NCBI GenBank assembly: GCA_034231615.1
Contig: CM067317.1
Span: forward strand, 2,378,501 to 2,442,500
Reading direction: 5' to 3'
DNA: 64,000 bases
DNA from: Meghimatium bilineatum
Taxonomy: Eukaryota; Mollusca; Gastropoda; Stylommatophora; Philomycidae
Shown here: one piece after another, positions 22,609 through 33,788 of the stretch
Layout of the letters: each line of letters begins with the position of its first letter
Numbering within the stretch: position 1 is the first letter of the stretch
Made by a program: the position numbers and the translations under genes
Notes under the pieces: model-generated
Database searches by the model: none
What the model was told of the DNA's origin: nothing
What the model saw: the letters and a program-made list of their open reading frames with translations, nothing else

Positions 22609-22669
22609 CCTGCAGTTGTAATAACTAACGTGCTGTAAGTAAAGTAATTTCTTAAACAGTGCAATACAA

Positions 22670-22765
22670 CGAAAACAATGCGCAAACCATCATACACTAC
22701 CAAGAATATGCACAAACCATACACTACCAAGAATATGCACAAACCATACACTACCAATGAACATG
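22670..22765. repeat. 27-bp tandem repeat, 3 copies
   Basis: The unit contains CATACACTACCAAGAATATG. Confidence 0.85.
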
Positions 22766-22984
22766 TGCATTGAATCTTGTTTCGTTCACATTCCGCTATA
22801 ATAACCAAATATAGTGGGTATGCTTTGCAATTATAGAACCAAAAGGATAAAACCTCAGTGATAGAGAACAATCTAATGTACCAAAGATGTGAGGACTGGT
22901 GAAACACAGAGTAACAAGGGGAAAAAAACAGAGATACGAAAGGAGTGTTGCAACAAAATACAAAACACACTAACGACCAAAACA

Positions 22985-23325
22985 CTGGGTGTCCTAGCAT
23001 CTCTCTGATGTCATATATCAAACTTGTCTGGGTTTTCCCAAGTTTCTCTTTTCAGATGATCTTTTATTGAAGACTATCGATGGATTGCGTTCTGGTTCCA
23101 TTCTGATTAGGGGACCAAACCATTTCATCTTTTGTGTGTCTATGGTATGTTTTGCACGATTTTGTTTTCACCAGATTTCTTATATTGTCATTGTTTATTC
23201 TATCTCTTTTTTGTTACCACCAGTGCTGCTCTCAGGCACTTCATTTCACATACAGCGAGTTTTTGTTGTAGTTTCTCTGTCAGGGACTTGTGTTGGCATT
23301 GATATCACAGTGTCGACATGAAAAA
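22985..23325 (-). mobile_element. LINE ORF2 C-terminal fragment
   Basis: The minus strand reads HTIDTQKMKWFGPLIRMEPE, NPSIVFN and KRNLGKPRQV, the WFGH-RM and KPR region of non-LTR ORF2, with frame breaks. Confidence 0.7.
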
Positions 23326-23520
23326 CACTGTGTTTCTTCTTCTTCAGCGTTCGCTCTCAAATAACCACAACGAATATTTCGTGTGATTTCCGCCGGGTAG
23401 CGTGAAGTACGTTGTGCTGAAAGTTCCACAGTAGAACTGTGATTAGTTGCACCCCGGTTGGTCACTTGTGGTCAGGACGTCCGAGGTCCAGCACATCCGT
23501 TTTCGTCATTCCTTTATTTC
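23325..23520 (-). mobile_element. 3'-end copy of the non-autonomous retroposon
   Basis: On the minus strand it shares CAACGTA, TCACGCT-CCCGGCGGAAAT, CGTTGTGGTTA and GAGCGAACG with the 3' end of the element at 21284, but has a (GAA)n-type tail (GAAGAAGAAGAAAC) instead of (AAAC)n. Confidence 0.7.
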
Positions 23521-23529
23521 GGGTTTGGT

Positions 23530-23925
23530 CCCTAAAACACTTTGTTTATTAACATTATTTTGTGATCATGTCGATGTTCTGGAGTTTCGTCAGTGGTGCT
23601 AATTGATATAAAACTGTGTTTGCTTTCTGACATCTTGTCTCTATTTCTCTTGTCTAGTCTCCTGTCTTCCGAGAACACGCCGCCTAGCTATTTAAATTCC
23701 TCTACTTTGTTGGGTTTTGTGCCGTCTATGTATATTTCTAGAGGGAATTGATTTCTACATATCTTCAATGTTTCCTATTTTGGTTTATTGATTCTTATGT
23801 TGTTGATTTCGCAATTGGGTATTTAGTGCATTTAGGTGTTTTTGCAGCTCAGATATATTGTTGTATATATCTGCAACAGAGACTAAAGTGTTTCGGTCAC
23901 CTAATAAGAACGAACCGTTATTAGC
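23530..23925 (-). mobile_element. LINE reverse transcriptase fragment
   Basis: The minus strand reads LVSVADIYNNISELQKHLNA, then QFPLEIYIDGTKPNKVEEFK, YLGGVFSEDRRLDK. This is the segment just after the catalytic ADD box of non-LTR RT. The box itself is degraded (LLGDRNT). Confidence 0.85.
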
Positions 23926-23929
23926 TAGC

Positions 23930-24410
23930 AGCAAGAGCATACAGCATGAAAATGAAAACAGCAAGATACAGAGGAAGACCAAGAAGAAGGTGGATTGATG
24001 GAGTTACAAACATTCTGAGACGTCACAATATTACTGAGACTAACGGGAATTTAACCAGTCCGTTCAACGGCACCAAATCGCCTAGCAACTATTGAACACG
24101 CGTTCTTCCGTACTTGACTAACCGCATCTCCAAAAAAAGATGCGATTTCATCAAGCCATTCAAACCTTGCACACAAAGTCACCCGAACGGACCAATCGTG
24201 ACAAGAACTAATACAAAAACAAAAAACATCCCGTACAGGTATTGAAATATCCTCAGTAACAACAAACATATAACATTTAATATCCATATTAGTTGTGTAG
24301 TACACAATATTACTGCAAATCGAACGACCAAACATGCCATAGTCAGAAAACCGAGCGTCATTCAATCCTGCGACGCCTCACAGCAAAAGCAACGAAAAGA
24401 CAATAGATAG
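23930..24410 (+). mobile_element. LINE C-terminal fragment, interrupted by a 266-bp insertion
   Basis: The plus strand reads RYRGRPRRRWIDGVTNILRR then HNIT, and resumes after 24303 with sequence matching the antisense of 7640-7745. The interruption is described separately. Confidence 0.75.
24037..24302. mobile_element. 266-bp insertion with 13-bp target-site duplication
   Basis: CACAATATTACTG is present at 24024-24036 and 24303-24315, and only once in the uninterrupted copy at 7.7 kb. The insert has an open minus-strand frame (DISIPVRDVFCFCISSC, FEWLDEIASFFGDAVSQVRK) but no recognised domain, no clear terminal inverted repeats and no poly-A. Confidence 0.75.
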
Positions 24411-25945
24411 ATAATCTCTCTCCCTCATTGTCTTCATATACCCGGTAACTGAAATATTGAATGACTAGTGGATGTATTCTTGTAACCAGCATTCGTCTCT
24501 CGTTGACACGCTCAAGTTATTTATGTTGCAGACGTTTCCCCAACACACGGAACCAGTAACGTCACCTTATCAGGGAGTACTTGTTAGTTTAAAAAGTGTA
24601 ATGTGTGGGAGGCAGCAGAGAAATAGCGATCTAGATATTTTATGTACTTTATAGTTCTGTCTCCATTTGTTCTGTCTCCATTTGTTATAATGTGTGTATG
24701 TGACTATAATGTGTGTGTCTGTATAATGTGTGTATGTGTATGTATTGTCTAACAACTGCCTGTGTAAGATGCTGCCGAAATATATTCGCGTGTATGTGTG
24801 CATATTTCCTGGTGGAAAAAAAACAATTATGCATGACTACACCTGCAGGGTGTATTCTCAGTGTGAGATTGACAAGCCAGGATACCACACACATGAAGTC
24901 GAGAAGTCATCACCAGCATGTGGTCAGCGAGATATTAGCTGGACAAACCAGGATACCACAAACATGAAGTCGAGATGTCATCACCAGCATGTGGTCAGCG
25001 AGATATTAGCTTGACATGCTAGGGTACTACAAATATGAAGAAGTCTAGAATTTATTACGCAAACATTTGGCCAGCGAGGGGTATATTCTGGAAAACTAGA
25101 ATAAACACCGATTTTGTACCGTTTTATAGGAAAATCAATTCCTAACAATGGAATAAAAAAAATTGTAAAAATGGTGTTCAGAGTGAGGCCACAAATGTTT
25201 GTCTTGCATGCAGGTCAGATGTATTTTCCATGCGCGTTCATAACAAGCGTTATCGAACAAGTCTTGGCCAACAGTTTACCTGATAACTGGGACATGATGT
25301 ATGGGGCGTTTGTGCCCAGAATTGTAGATCGATAGTTGAGTTTTCCCAGATGATCACACAGTATTTTTGTAACGGCCATGGGATACACACGACCATCAAT
25401 TTGGCGTGGTTTTTTCGTGTGCGAGGCAATGAATTATTGAATGCTAGTACCACATAGAGTATATGTGAGTTGCATGAAACTGGAAAATATTTCGCGTGCA
25501 GTGTGCTTTCTGTGATATCGGGTCATCTTCTAGGTCCTAGCTAGGGGGCTGTACCTCGATCAATCGTCAAACAAGACCTGACAGCATAATCAGCCTTCTT
25601 ACGTGCTGCTTTTGATTATTGATGTACTTTTATTTGGTCAATATTTATATAATATGTGCCGCCTTCGTGTCGCCTACCACCAACTCCAACCAAGGAAATT
25701 CACGGGTATAATTGAAAACATGATGCAAAATGCTTCGTTGAATTCTGTGAGTAGGTCGACTATTCCAGCCAACAAATGCTGGGTTTATACCTACGTACTG
25801 AGTAGGATATGTTACCAATTGAAGGTCTTCTATCGAGGGAAGTCACGGCTTGTTCATAACTGACGTCAATAATTGGGGGAAGGGGTGTGGCTGAAAACAT
25901 CATAGACAAGGTGGAGAATTCAAGATTTCACAAATTCGGACGCCA
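24411..25945. other. Intergenic with a 71-bp duplication
   Basis: (TG)-rich sequence lies at 24660-24745. At 24881-25010 a 71-bp unit (GAAGTCGAGAAGTCATCACC and CAGCATGTGGTCAGCGAGAT) is present twice, with a decayed third copy to about 25080. The remainder is unrecognised; a short plus frame at 25171-25335 (RVRPQMFVLHAGQMYF) has no supporting context. Confidence 0.5.
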
Positions 25946-25947
25946 AT

Positions 25948-26335
25948 GTTACTATGTTTTACACGTCAATGTTACTATGTTTTACACAGCAATGTTACTA
26001 TGTTTTACACAGCAATGTTACTATGTTTTACACATCAATGTTACTATGTTTTACACAGCAATGTTACTATGTTTTACACGTCAATGTTACTATGTTTTAC
26101 ACGTCAATGTTACTATGTTGTACACAGCAATGTTACTATGTTTTACACAGCAATGTTACTATGTTTTACACAGCAATGTTACTATGTTTTACACAGCAAT
26201 GTTACTATGTTTTATACAGCAATGTTACTATGTTTACACATCAATGTTACTATGTTTTACACAGCAATGTTACTATGTTTAACACAGCAATGTTACTATG
26301 TTTACACATCAATGTTACTATGTTTTACACACTAT
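25948..26335. repeat. 23-bp minisatellite, about 17 copies
   Basis: The unit contains CAATGTTACTATGTTTTACA followed by CAG, CGT or CAT. It abuts the next array directly. Confidence 0.97.
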
Positions 26336-27056
26336 GTGTAATCTAGTAGTAACATGGCTTATTATAAGAGAGATCCGGTGTAATCTAGTAGTAACATGGC
26401 TTATTATAAGAGAGATCCGGTGTAATCTAGTAGTAACATGGCTTATTATAAGAGAGATCCGGTGGAATCTAGTAGTAACATGGCTTATTATAAGAGAGAT
26501 CCGGTGGAATCTAGCAGTAACATGGCTTATTATAAGAGAGATCCGGTGTAATCTAGTAGTAACATGGCTTATTATAAGAGAGATCCGGTGGAATCTAGTA
26601 GTAACATGGCTTATTATAAGAGAGATCCGGTGTAATCTAGTAGTAACATGGCTTATTATAAGAGAGATCCGGTGTAATCTAGTAGTAACATGGCTTATTA
26701 TAAGAGAGATCCGGTGGAATCTAGTAGTAACATGGCTTATTATAAGAGAGATCCGGTGTAATCTAGTAGTAACATGGCTTATTATAAGAGAGATCCGGTG
26801 GAATCTAGCAGTAACATGGCTTATTATAAGAGAGATCCGGTGTAATCTAGTAGTAACATGGCTTATTATAAGAGAGATCCGGTGTAATCTAGTAGTAACA
26901 TGGCTTATTATAAGAGAGATCCGGTGGAATCTAGTAGTAACATGGCTTATTATAAGAGAGATCCGGTGGAATCTAGTAGTAACATGGCTTATTATAAGAG
27001 AGATCCGGTGGAATCTAGCAGTAACATGGCTTATTATAAGAGAGATCCGGTGGATG
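26332..27056. repeat. 42-bp minisatellite, 17 near-identical copies
   Basis: The unit contains AATCTAGTAGTAACATGGCT and TATTATAAGAGAGATCCGGT, with a T/G variant (GTGTAATC/GTGGAATC) and an occasional CAGCAG-type change. It gives a 258-codon open frame of 14-residue repeats (WLIIREIRCNLVVT), taken as non-coding. Confidence 0.97.
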
Positions 27057-27094
27057 TGTGAGAACGAAGGCTAAGAAACAAATACATTCTAGAC

Positions 27095-27695
27095 ATCTGT
27101 CTAGAGCTAGATCTGGCCCACAAACATATACATACACACGGATTGTTTATCTACAATGTGGCTCATAAACATATACATACACACGGATAGTTTATCTACA
27201 ATGGGGCTCACAAATATACACCCATTCTATCTACAGCTTTGGGGGGGGGGGACTAACAAATATACATCCATTCTGTCTAAACCTGTGGGGACCCTAACAA
27301 ACACACACACTTTCTGTCTAAACCTGTGGGGACACTGATAAACACACACCCATTCTCTCAGAATATTTGGTCTACACTAACAAACACACACACTTCTGTC
27401 TACAGCTTGGGTGAAACTAACAAACATAGACCCATTCTGTCTAAAGCTTGGATGGACACTTAAAAACACACCACTTCTGTATGAAGTTTAGGAAGGGGGG
27501 GGGCACTAACAAATAAACACCCATTTTGTCTAAATCTTTGGAAGGGGGGTGGGGGTTACTATCGAACATTTACCCATTCCGTCTAAACCTCGTGGCGACG
27601 CTATAAAATACACACCCATTATATCTAAAGCTTGGGTTCACACTAGCAAATACCCAACCATTCTGTCAGAAACGTGGGGGAGGGGACATTAACAC
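27095..27695. repeat. Degenerate ~40-45-bp tandem repeat with G-runs
   Basis: About 13 diverged copies share ACACACACCCATTCTGTCTA and a variable G-run (up to 10 G at 27240 and 27495). Confidence 0.8.
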
Positions 27696-27789
27696 ACATA
27701 CACGAAAGCATACGCAATATTTCTACCCTTTAATCTATTTTCATCTTGTGGGGCTTGTATTGACAATTAGAAGTAGACCACTTGTGTTG

Positions 27790-27800
27790 GTAGAGAGAGT

Positions 27801-27838
<38 letters not shown>
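27790..27838. repeat. (GA)n microsatellite
   Basis: About 20 uninterrupted AG units. Confidence 0.95.
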
Positions 27839-27929
27839 ACTCTTGCAGTCAATCGATTTTCAGAATTCCCAGAACTGAATTTGGCTTCTCGCATTTTTTG
27901 GAAATGGCAATATTTTAAGTACCGTGTCT

Positions 27930-28435
27930 CATGTGTACTTGAAAACGTGTCTGGTGTGTACTTGAAAACGTGTCTGATGTGTACTTGAAAACGTGTCTGA
28001 TGTGTAGCCTACTTGAAAACATGTCTGATGTGTACTTGAAAACGTGTCTGATGTGTACTTGCAAACGTGTCTTATGTGTACTTGAAAACGTATCTGATGT
28101 GTACTTGAAAACGTGTCTGATGTGTACTTGAAAACGTGTCTTTTGTGTACTTGAAAACGTGTCTGATGTGTACTTGAAACGTGTCTAATGTGTACCGGTA
28201 CTTGAAAACGTGTAAGATGTGTACTTGAAAACGTGTCTTTTGTGTACTTGAAAACGTGTCTGATGTGTACTTGAAACGTGTCTAATGTGTACCGGTACTT
28301 GAAAACGTGTCTGATGTGTACTTGAAAACGTGTCTTTTGTGTACTTGAAAACGTGTCTGATGTGTACTTGAAACGTGTCTAATGTGTACCGGTACTTGAA
28401 AACGTGTCTGATGTGTACTAGACAATGTGTTGATG
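27930..28435. repeat. 23-bp minisatellite with higher-order blocks
   Basis: About 22 copies of a unit containing GTGTCTGATGTGTACTTGAA. A block with a TACCGGTACTTG junction recurs at about 28195, 28290 and 28390, showing roughly 95-bp higher-order duplication. Confidence 0.96.
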
Positions 28436-28459
28436 TGTTTTACTAGATTCTGTTTGGGT

Positions 28460-28535
28460 GTGTACTAGATAATGTGTGCGTGCGTGTGTGTCTGTGTGCG
28501 TGTGTGTCTGTGTGCGTGTGTGTCTGTGTGCAGTC
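28460..28535. repeat. (TG)n-rich tract
   Basis: GTGTGCGTGTGTGTCTGTGT-type repeats, three blocks. Confidence 0.9.
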
Positions 28536-28639
28536 ACAACAATAATTCTTAACCTTGTATAAATATGAGACTACTGCTATTTTTATTTGGTACACTACAC
28601 ACTTTAGCTTAACACACATACGTCACATTGTCCTAGCTT

Positions 28640-28725
28640 GTCTTTGCTATCACACACATACCTGGGAATGAACCCAGGATCATTTATATGAGAACCAGCG
28701 CACTAACCACTTGCTACGCAGTTCC
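28640..28725 (-). mobile_element. tRNA-derived SINE head
   Basis: On the minus strand TAGCAAGTGGTTAGTGCG (A box, 28699-28716) and GGGTTCATTCCC (B box, 28663-28674) have tRNA-like spacing. The T-arm (CCTGGGTTCATTCCCAGG) is a perfect stem-loop. The acceptor stem does not close, so this is more likely a SINE than a functional tRNA gene. Confidence 0.6.
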
Positions 28726-28805
28726 CCCAGTATCCATATATTACTACGTAGTTCCCCTAGTATCCATATATTTCTACGTAGTTGCCCTCGTATCTTGATA
28801 TATTT
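28715..28805. repeat. 30-bp tandem repeat, 3 copies, at the SINE 5' edge
   Basis: The unit contains CTACGTAGTTCCCCTAGTAT; the first unit overlaps the SINE head. Confidence 0.85.
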
Positions 28806-28819
28806 ACTTATTGTTTTTT

Positions 28820-28912
28820 ATTTACAGATGTTTGTTTTTTTGGGGGAGGACATCGTAGAGTTTACAGTGGTCGAAAGACTGATGAAGGCTTTCTAGTCGA
28901 AATATCTCTGTG
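28820..28912 (+). mobile_element. Penelope-type 3' motif with hammerhead-core-like sequence
   Basis: CTGATGAAGGCTTTCTAGTC is followed by GAAATATC (28879-28906). It is the same class of motif as in the PLE 3'UTR at 12.2 kb and at 56 and 61 kb. An acceptor-like TTTTTTATTTACAG precedes it at about 28813. Confidence 0.45.
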
Positions 28913-28923
28913 TCTCGTTGCTA

Positions 28924-29360
28924 TTATGTTTCATTAAATCTCTCAGGGTATAACGGCTCATGGTTCCAGGTTCTATGTTGGTTCACTGCTCTTTTTGAAA
29001 TCTTTGTCAGGTGTTCTCTACGAGTCACCCCCATGCTCACTCCTAATTCGTACATTCTCGATATTGACTTATGCTCATTCATCTCAAAATCCTCTGATCG
29101 TGAGGACTCACGAAGAGCAATGTGTATGTCTGCTCGGTCTATAGGTTGACCATCTGTTGTGGTGGCGAGGCTAGCTAATTGGTCGGCCCGTTCGTTTCCC
29201 TCCACGCCCGCGTGTCCGCGGACACAGGTAAGCGTGAGTTTTCGTAGTGAGACCTGCATTCTAGTTCTCTCTAATGACTCCACCCATCCACTACTTGTTT
29301 TAATTACACTACGTACACCACTTGTTTTAATTTTCTGAATCATGTTCATTGAGTCACTTA
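28924..29360 (-). mobile_element. LINE RNase H domain fragment (I-like clade)
   Basis: The minus strand reads SSGWVESLERTRMQVSLRKL, TLTCVRGHAGVEGNERADQL and ASLATTTDGQPIDRADIHIA. The GHAGVEGNERAD motif carries the conserved His and Asp of RNase H. It continues to LGVSMGVTRREHL, the post-RNase H tail. The upstream RT is absent. Confidence 0.9.
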
Positions 29361-29386
29361 GTGTGCACGAATGGGAATAGGCTTAC

Positions 29387-29615
29387 GAATTCACATGAAA
29401 GCCAGGAAATTAGCTGTTTATTTCTAAAAAATATCAGAATTCACATGAAAGCCAGGAAATTAGCTGTTCATTTCTAAAAAAATATTAGAATTCACATGAA
29501 AGCCAGGAAATTAGTGTTTTATTTCTAAAAAAAAAAGAATTCACATGAAAGGCAGGAAATTAGCTGTTTATTTCTAAAAAAATATTAGAATTCACATGAA
29601 AGCCAGGAAATTGTG
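29387..29615. repeat. 50-bp tandem repeat, about 4.5 copies
   Basis: The unit contains GAATTCACATGAAAGCCAGG and AAATTAGCTGTTTATTTC with a variable A-run; copies start at 29387, 29437, 29488, 29537 and 29588. Confidence 0.95.
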
Positions 29616-29639
29616 TTAAGGGAGTTTTATGGATGAAAG

Positions 29640-29867
29640 TTTAGTTGCGAATGGGGCGGGCATTCTTGTGCGCCAGAATCACAGGATTATCCCATCCCGT
29701 CTTGTCTGGAACATAGCACACCCCCCCCCCAATGTATTACACAACCATACCGTTGAGACAACCGTACACGAGCCCAGTTGTCGCCTCAGTTACACAAACT
29801 GACAAGATAAGAACAAGTGCTTTTGTCAGAGAGAATATGTATTGTCAAGAGCAACCCGATCACAGCT
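29640..29867. repeat. Dispersed repeat of unknown family, copy 1
   Basis: The end of this segment (TGCTTTTGTCAGAGAGAATA through CAGCTAGAGGGATTAC) is similar to 39785-39855. The family is not recognised. Confidence 0.55.
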
Positions 29868-29993
29868 AGAGGGATTACCTGCTCACAGCTAGAGGGATTA
29901 CCTGCTCACAGCTACAGGGATTACCTGCTCACAGCTACAGGGATTACTTGCTCACAGCTAGAGGGATTACCTGCTCACAGCTAGAGGGATTAT
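29868..29993. repeat. 23-bp tandem repeat, 5-6 copies
   Basis: The unit contains GCTCACAGCTAGAGGGATTA. The same segment is present only once (TACTCACAGCTAAAGAGATT) in the related repeat at about 39827. Confidence 0.95.
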
Positions 29994-30390
29994 CTCATCA
30001 TGACGTCATAAGCATCTAGTTCACATTAATGTATGGTACATTGAGAAACATGGACAATGAACACGCAGACAGAACTGACATAATTGATGCCTTGAGATGT
30101 GGATACATAGAAGAAGAAAAGGATGATCGCGGAAAGAGATGAAAGAGCTTATGAAAACTATAAATAACCACACTATTACAGAATGTCGAACAAAATGGAA
30201 AGTGCCACAGTAGCATTACCCAAACAAATTGATAAGTACATATAATGAAGTAATAATGTTACTCAATATATCCTATCACATATTAAAAACAGTAATCACA
30301 ATCAAACACTATTTGAACGTTGAGAGTTGAGGTCTAACAGGGACATTTTTCAAGTAACGAATACAGAAAACATAAACGGAAAAATTAATT
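29994..30390. other. No gene recognised
   Basis: AT-rich. A TGACGTCATAAG motif (CRE-like) lies at 30001-30012. Short plus-strand coding-like text (ADRTDIIDALRCGYIEEE) at about 30065-30120 may be retrotransposon debris. Confidence 0.4.
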
Positions 30391-31810
30391 AATTATTTAA
30401 AAAGAAATTGTTTTGTACGGAAATTTTCTCATAACCACCTCCGTATATGGAAAAGAAAACACATGCAATTAAAAGAAATACAAATCAAACAAATTCGTTT
30501 GGATGTCAGTTTGCATCAAATATTGGAAGTGGACACGATGAGTCCGAACTGGGAGTTGACGAGATGCATTTACATTGTACAGTGTTCGCATGCATGTTCG
30601 ACCTACAACATGCAGCAATGGGTACTGTTTCTGCTTCTACAAGTGATGGTGCTACCTTTCATAGATTATGGCCTCTGCCTACTAACACTATCACAGACAC
30701 TAGTCGATAGATTGGAAAAATTCCAAAATGAGGCAATGAAAGCGGTACTGGGGTGTACTAGAGCTATATACATCTCTGCTATGAGATTTCTGCTTGATCT
30801 CCCCAGCATTAGAGTGCGACATCAGGTAGCACAGGTTATGTCGTACCTTAAAGTGACAGAATACAACCACCACCCATTACACCAACGTCTAGATGAGTCA
30901 AAGGGAAAACGAATCTAGCATGGCAGATCATGGATGGCAGAGGCTGAAGACACACTGCGAAGACTATGTGAATTTGAAGAAATAGGAAAGGGCAGTGAAT
31001 GGGTGGAGGTAGACACTGAGAAGAAATCACTGACTAAAGTAATTATACAACGAGATAAAGCCTGTCGAAAATGGACGGATGTAAGAGCTCAGGTTACAGT
31101 GCATGAACTCGCCCTGTTACACTCGAAACCACAAGACATAAGTATATCCACACATTATTCAGCTAACAGAAACACAAGTAAAAAACAAACGGTTGGAGTT
31201 TAGTTGACTACAGAAACGGCGAGAAGTTGGTGGAGAAATCGTCAGCATATTCTACTGTCACATCGAGCATGAGGATGGAGATAGAGGGAGTTACAGCAGC
31301 TCTTAATTGGTTGATAACTGATACATCAACACACTCGTTAATACTCACAGACTCAAAGCATGCTGCGCAAGATAGAAAAGTTAATGCTAAGAAAAGAATT
31401 GTGGGACTTATTGAACAACTCAGTTATCCAGAGCATTACATGGATATACTGTCCTGGTCATGCTGGGGTCAGAGGAAACGAGAGAGCCGACTTATTGGCA
31501 GGCAATGCGGTGATAGACGGCACATTGCTGAGAAGAGATAAAGCAGACTTAATGAAAACAATAATAAATTCATTTCAAGATGCAGATGATGTCAATGAGG
31601 TTGAGAACGTATACATACAGAGAATGTTAGAAATGGGAGTATCTAGAGGTGAGGGAAGGAAGAGTAAATTTTTTGGAAAGTCCCGAAGATCACACAATCA
31701 ACACCTGATCGGGACTCTGAGTCTACATACAGTGGTATGGTTGCTGGAAGGGAGGGCGGAGCACTTATGGGAATGCCCCACGTGCCGTGAAGCTAATTTC
31801 TAATCAAGAA
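30390..31810 (+). mobile_element. LINE with RNase H domain (I-like clade), decayed, 5'-truncated
   Basis: The plus strand reads RLEKFQNEAMKAVLGCTRAI, MRFLLDLPSIRVRHQVAQVM (RT thumb and linker). An RNase H domain follows in shifted frames: MRMEIEGVTAALNWLITD, SLILTDSKHAAQ and CPGHAGVRGNERADLLAGNA. The Glu of MEIEG, Asp of TDSK, His of GHAG and Asp of ERAD are the RNase H active-site residues. The end reads HLWECPTCREANF, a CxxC tail. It runs opposite to the related fragment at 28924-29360. Confidence 0.9.
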
Positions 31811-32289
31811 TCAAGTGTTCGCGCGAAACAGAATTTCATAGAAGATTCACTCTTGTATGTGCCTGGATGTCAATGAAATCGTCATTTCAAACTGTCAGCG
31901 TGTATAGCCCTCATCTCAAATCATGAATTCACTGATGAATCAAGCACACTGTTATGTTGTGTGTATAGCCCTCAGCTCAAATCATGAATTCGAAAGTGCG
32001 CATGCGCAGTACTCTGACTTGTGATCAATGCCTTCGTGTATATATAATCTAGCGATTGCTTACATAAGAATATCAATTGTAGTGTCGATTTGTGGATGTG
32101 TTTATGGAATGTCGAGATGTATGTCATATATCTGGTGTGCTTTTTGTTGGACTGCATTAAATCATGTACACAGCAGAAACAAATAAAACACTGATTGACG
32201 TTTCAACATTCTATTGAATGTCCGGAAACATAAAATCTTTCTTTATTTCTTTTCGCTTTATACCTCTTTTTATGCCTTGCAGCGTTAGT
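31811..32289. other. No gene recognised
   Basis: A 35-40-bp segment (TATAGCCCTCATCTCAAATC) is duplicated at about 31904 and 31963. The rest is AT-rich without a recognisable feature. Confidence 0.45.
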
Positions 32290-32530
32290 TGTAGAATTGT
32301 TCTCTGGAAATGGCTTTTTTATTTGCGTCATATATATTTGTTTTTGTTGACGTTTTTATTTCTGTAATCCATCGTTTGCAAGGTCTGCCCCTGGCTTTGT
32401 ATCCATCGTGTCTTTATGCAAGGCAAGATCTGTCCCTGGCTTTGTATGTATCTGTCGTGTATGTATGCAACGTCTGCCCCTGGCTTTGTATACATCGTGT
32501 CTGTATAGTAATGCTTGTTAAATATGGAAT
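32290..32530 (-). mobile_element. LINE C-terminal fragment with an internal 44-45-bp triplication
   Basis: CTGCCCCTGGCTTTGTAT, which encodes the KARGRPRKR-type motif on the minus strand of related LINEs (compare 6200 and 13320), occurs three times at about 32385, 32431 and 32474. Confidence 0.6.
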
Positions 32531-32939
32531 TCTGAAGCAAATACACAGGCCAAGAGAGCAACAGTGACAGAAAAACTCGACGGAACTCTGTACAAGTTAC
32601 AAAACACAATCAAGTTTATAGAAGAAACAAAACATCACATATAAGCACGTTCCAAGCGGACGAAAGAAGATGAAGACTTGTCGAAAAATTTATTTTTACA
32701 GAATATATGTTCTGTGCACTGATCTCACACAATTTCCCTATTTTGGCTGATCTGAAATTTATCCGTATTTGCCATTGGCTGACCACGCATTATATATGCA
32801 AAGTGACTACAGATTAGTTGGATCAGCCAAGATATGTGACGATTGACATGCAGGACCTATATTCTGAAGAAGTGTTGTTCAAACGAGAAGCCTGTATGAA
32901 CAAAGAACACAAGACTGACACTAAGTTTAAACTGTACAT

Positions 32940-33290
32940 CTTCCTATAGTCCATGCTGTGTGCCGTTGGTTATCATGTCTTTCCACGACCTTCTATTTCG
33001 TGTTCTGTCAATCATTTCCGATACCGATGTTCTCCCATGCTACTATGCCAGTTTGTTAAGAATCTTCTCTCTTGGTCTTCCCCTACTCCTCTTGCTCTTC
33101 CAAAATGTTTTATATATTTTCTATTCTAATCATGTGTCTAAAAATTGTGTACTGTCTGTTCTTGATGAGGGTAAGCAGCTTTCTTTTTCAATTAGCGCCT
33201 TTCAAGAATTTTCATTACACTTTTTATCTGTCATTGGGTTCTTAGCATTGTTCTATAAAATTACATCACAGCTGCCTGACTCAATGTAAT
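32940..33290 (-). mobile_element. LINE 3' fragment, same subfamily as 2990-3725
   Basis: It shares GTCCATGCTGTGTGCC, TTCTATTTCG, ATACCGATGTTCTCCCATGC and TTCTCTCTTGGTCTTCCCCT with 3030-3180. Coding reads on the minus strand. Confidence 0.8.
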
Positions 33291-33788
33291 TGAACTACCG
33301 AGACAAAAAGAACAAGATGGTGGGCATCAAGTTCACAGAAGCAATGGTATATTTCGGAATGGTATATGTGTTGCTGATCCATTTGTCTATGTGCAGTGAC
33401 CTTTGATCTAATGTCATTATCTGTTATATACACGTACCCGAAGGCCCCTATTTGGTATTCAATTTATATGGCCTTAGAAGAAAATATACAACCAATTATT
33501 TAAAAATTGTGAAAAAAATGAAGACGAAACAAAAGATGTGTATGTTAGGTAGTTAATTACCTGGTTGGTTGTTTGGTTAGTTAGTCAGTCAGTTAAAGTT
33601 AGTAAGTTGTCGGTTGATTGATTGGTTAGTTGGTAGGTTGGTTAGATGATCTAGTTTAAGTCCAGGTTACTGCTATAATGTCCAGTCAGACTACTCGTGA
33701 CGACAGTGATATCTCCACTCTCCTCTATAATAGTCAGCCTTCAAACTGTGCTATGAAGACATAAAAACTACACACGTCCCGTATCGCG
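33291..33788. other. No gene recognised; GGTT/AGTT-rich tract
   Basis: From 33558 to 33655 the sequence is an irregular array of GGTTGGTT, AGTTAGT and GATTGATT tetranucleotides. The flanks are unique and AT-rich. Confidence 0.55.

Noticed and set aside
26298..27074. 258-codon frame of 14-residue repeats
   Set aside because: Produced by the 42-bp array; the flanks are non-coding and there is no start context.
28640..28725. Functional tRNA gene
   Set aside because: A and B boxes and a T-arm are present, but the acceptor stem does not pair and no terminator T-run follows at the right place; a SINE head fits better. The same applies to 13645 and 52205.
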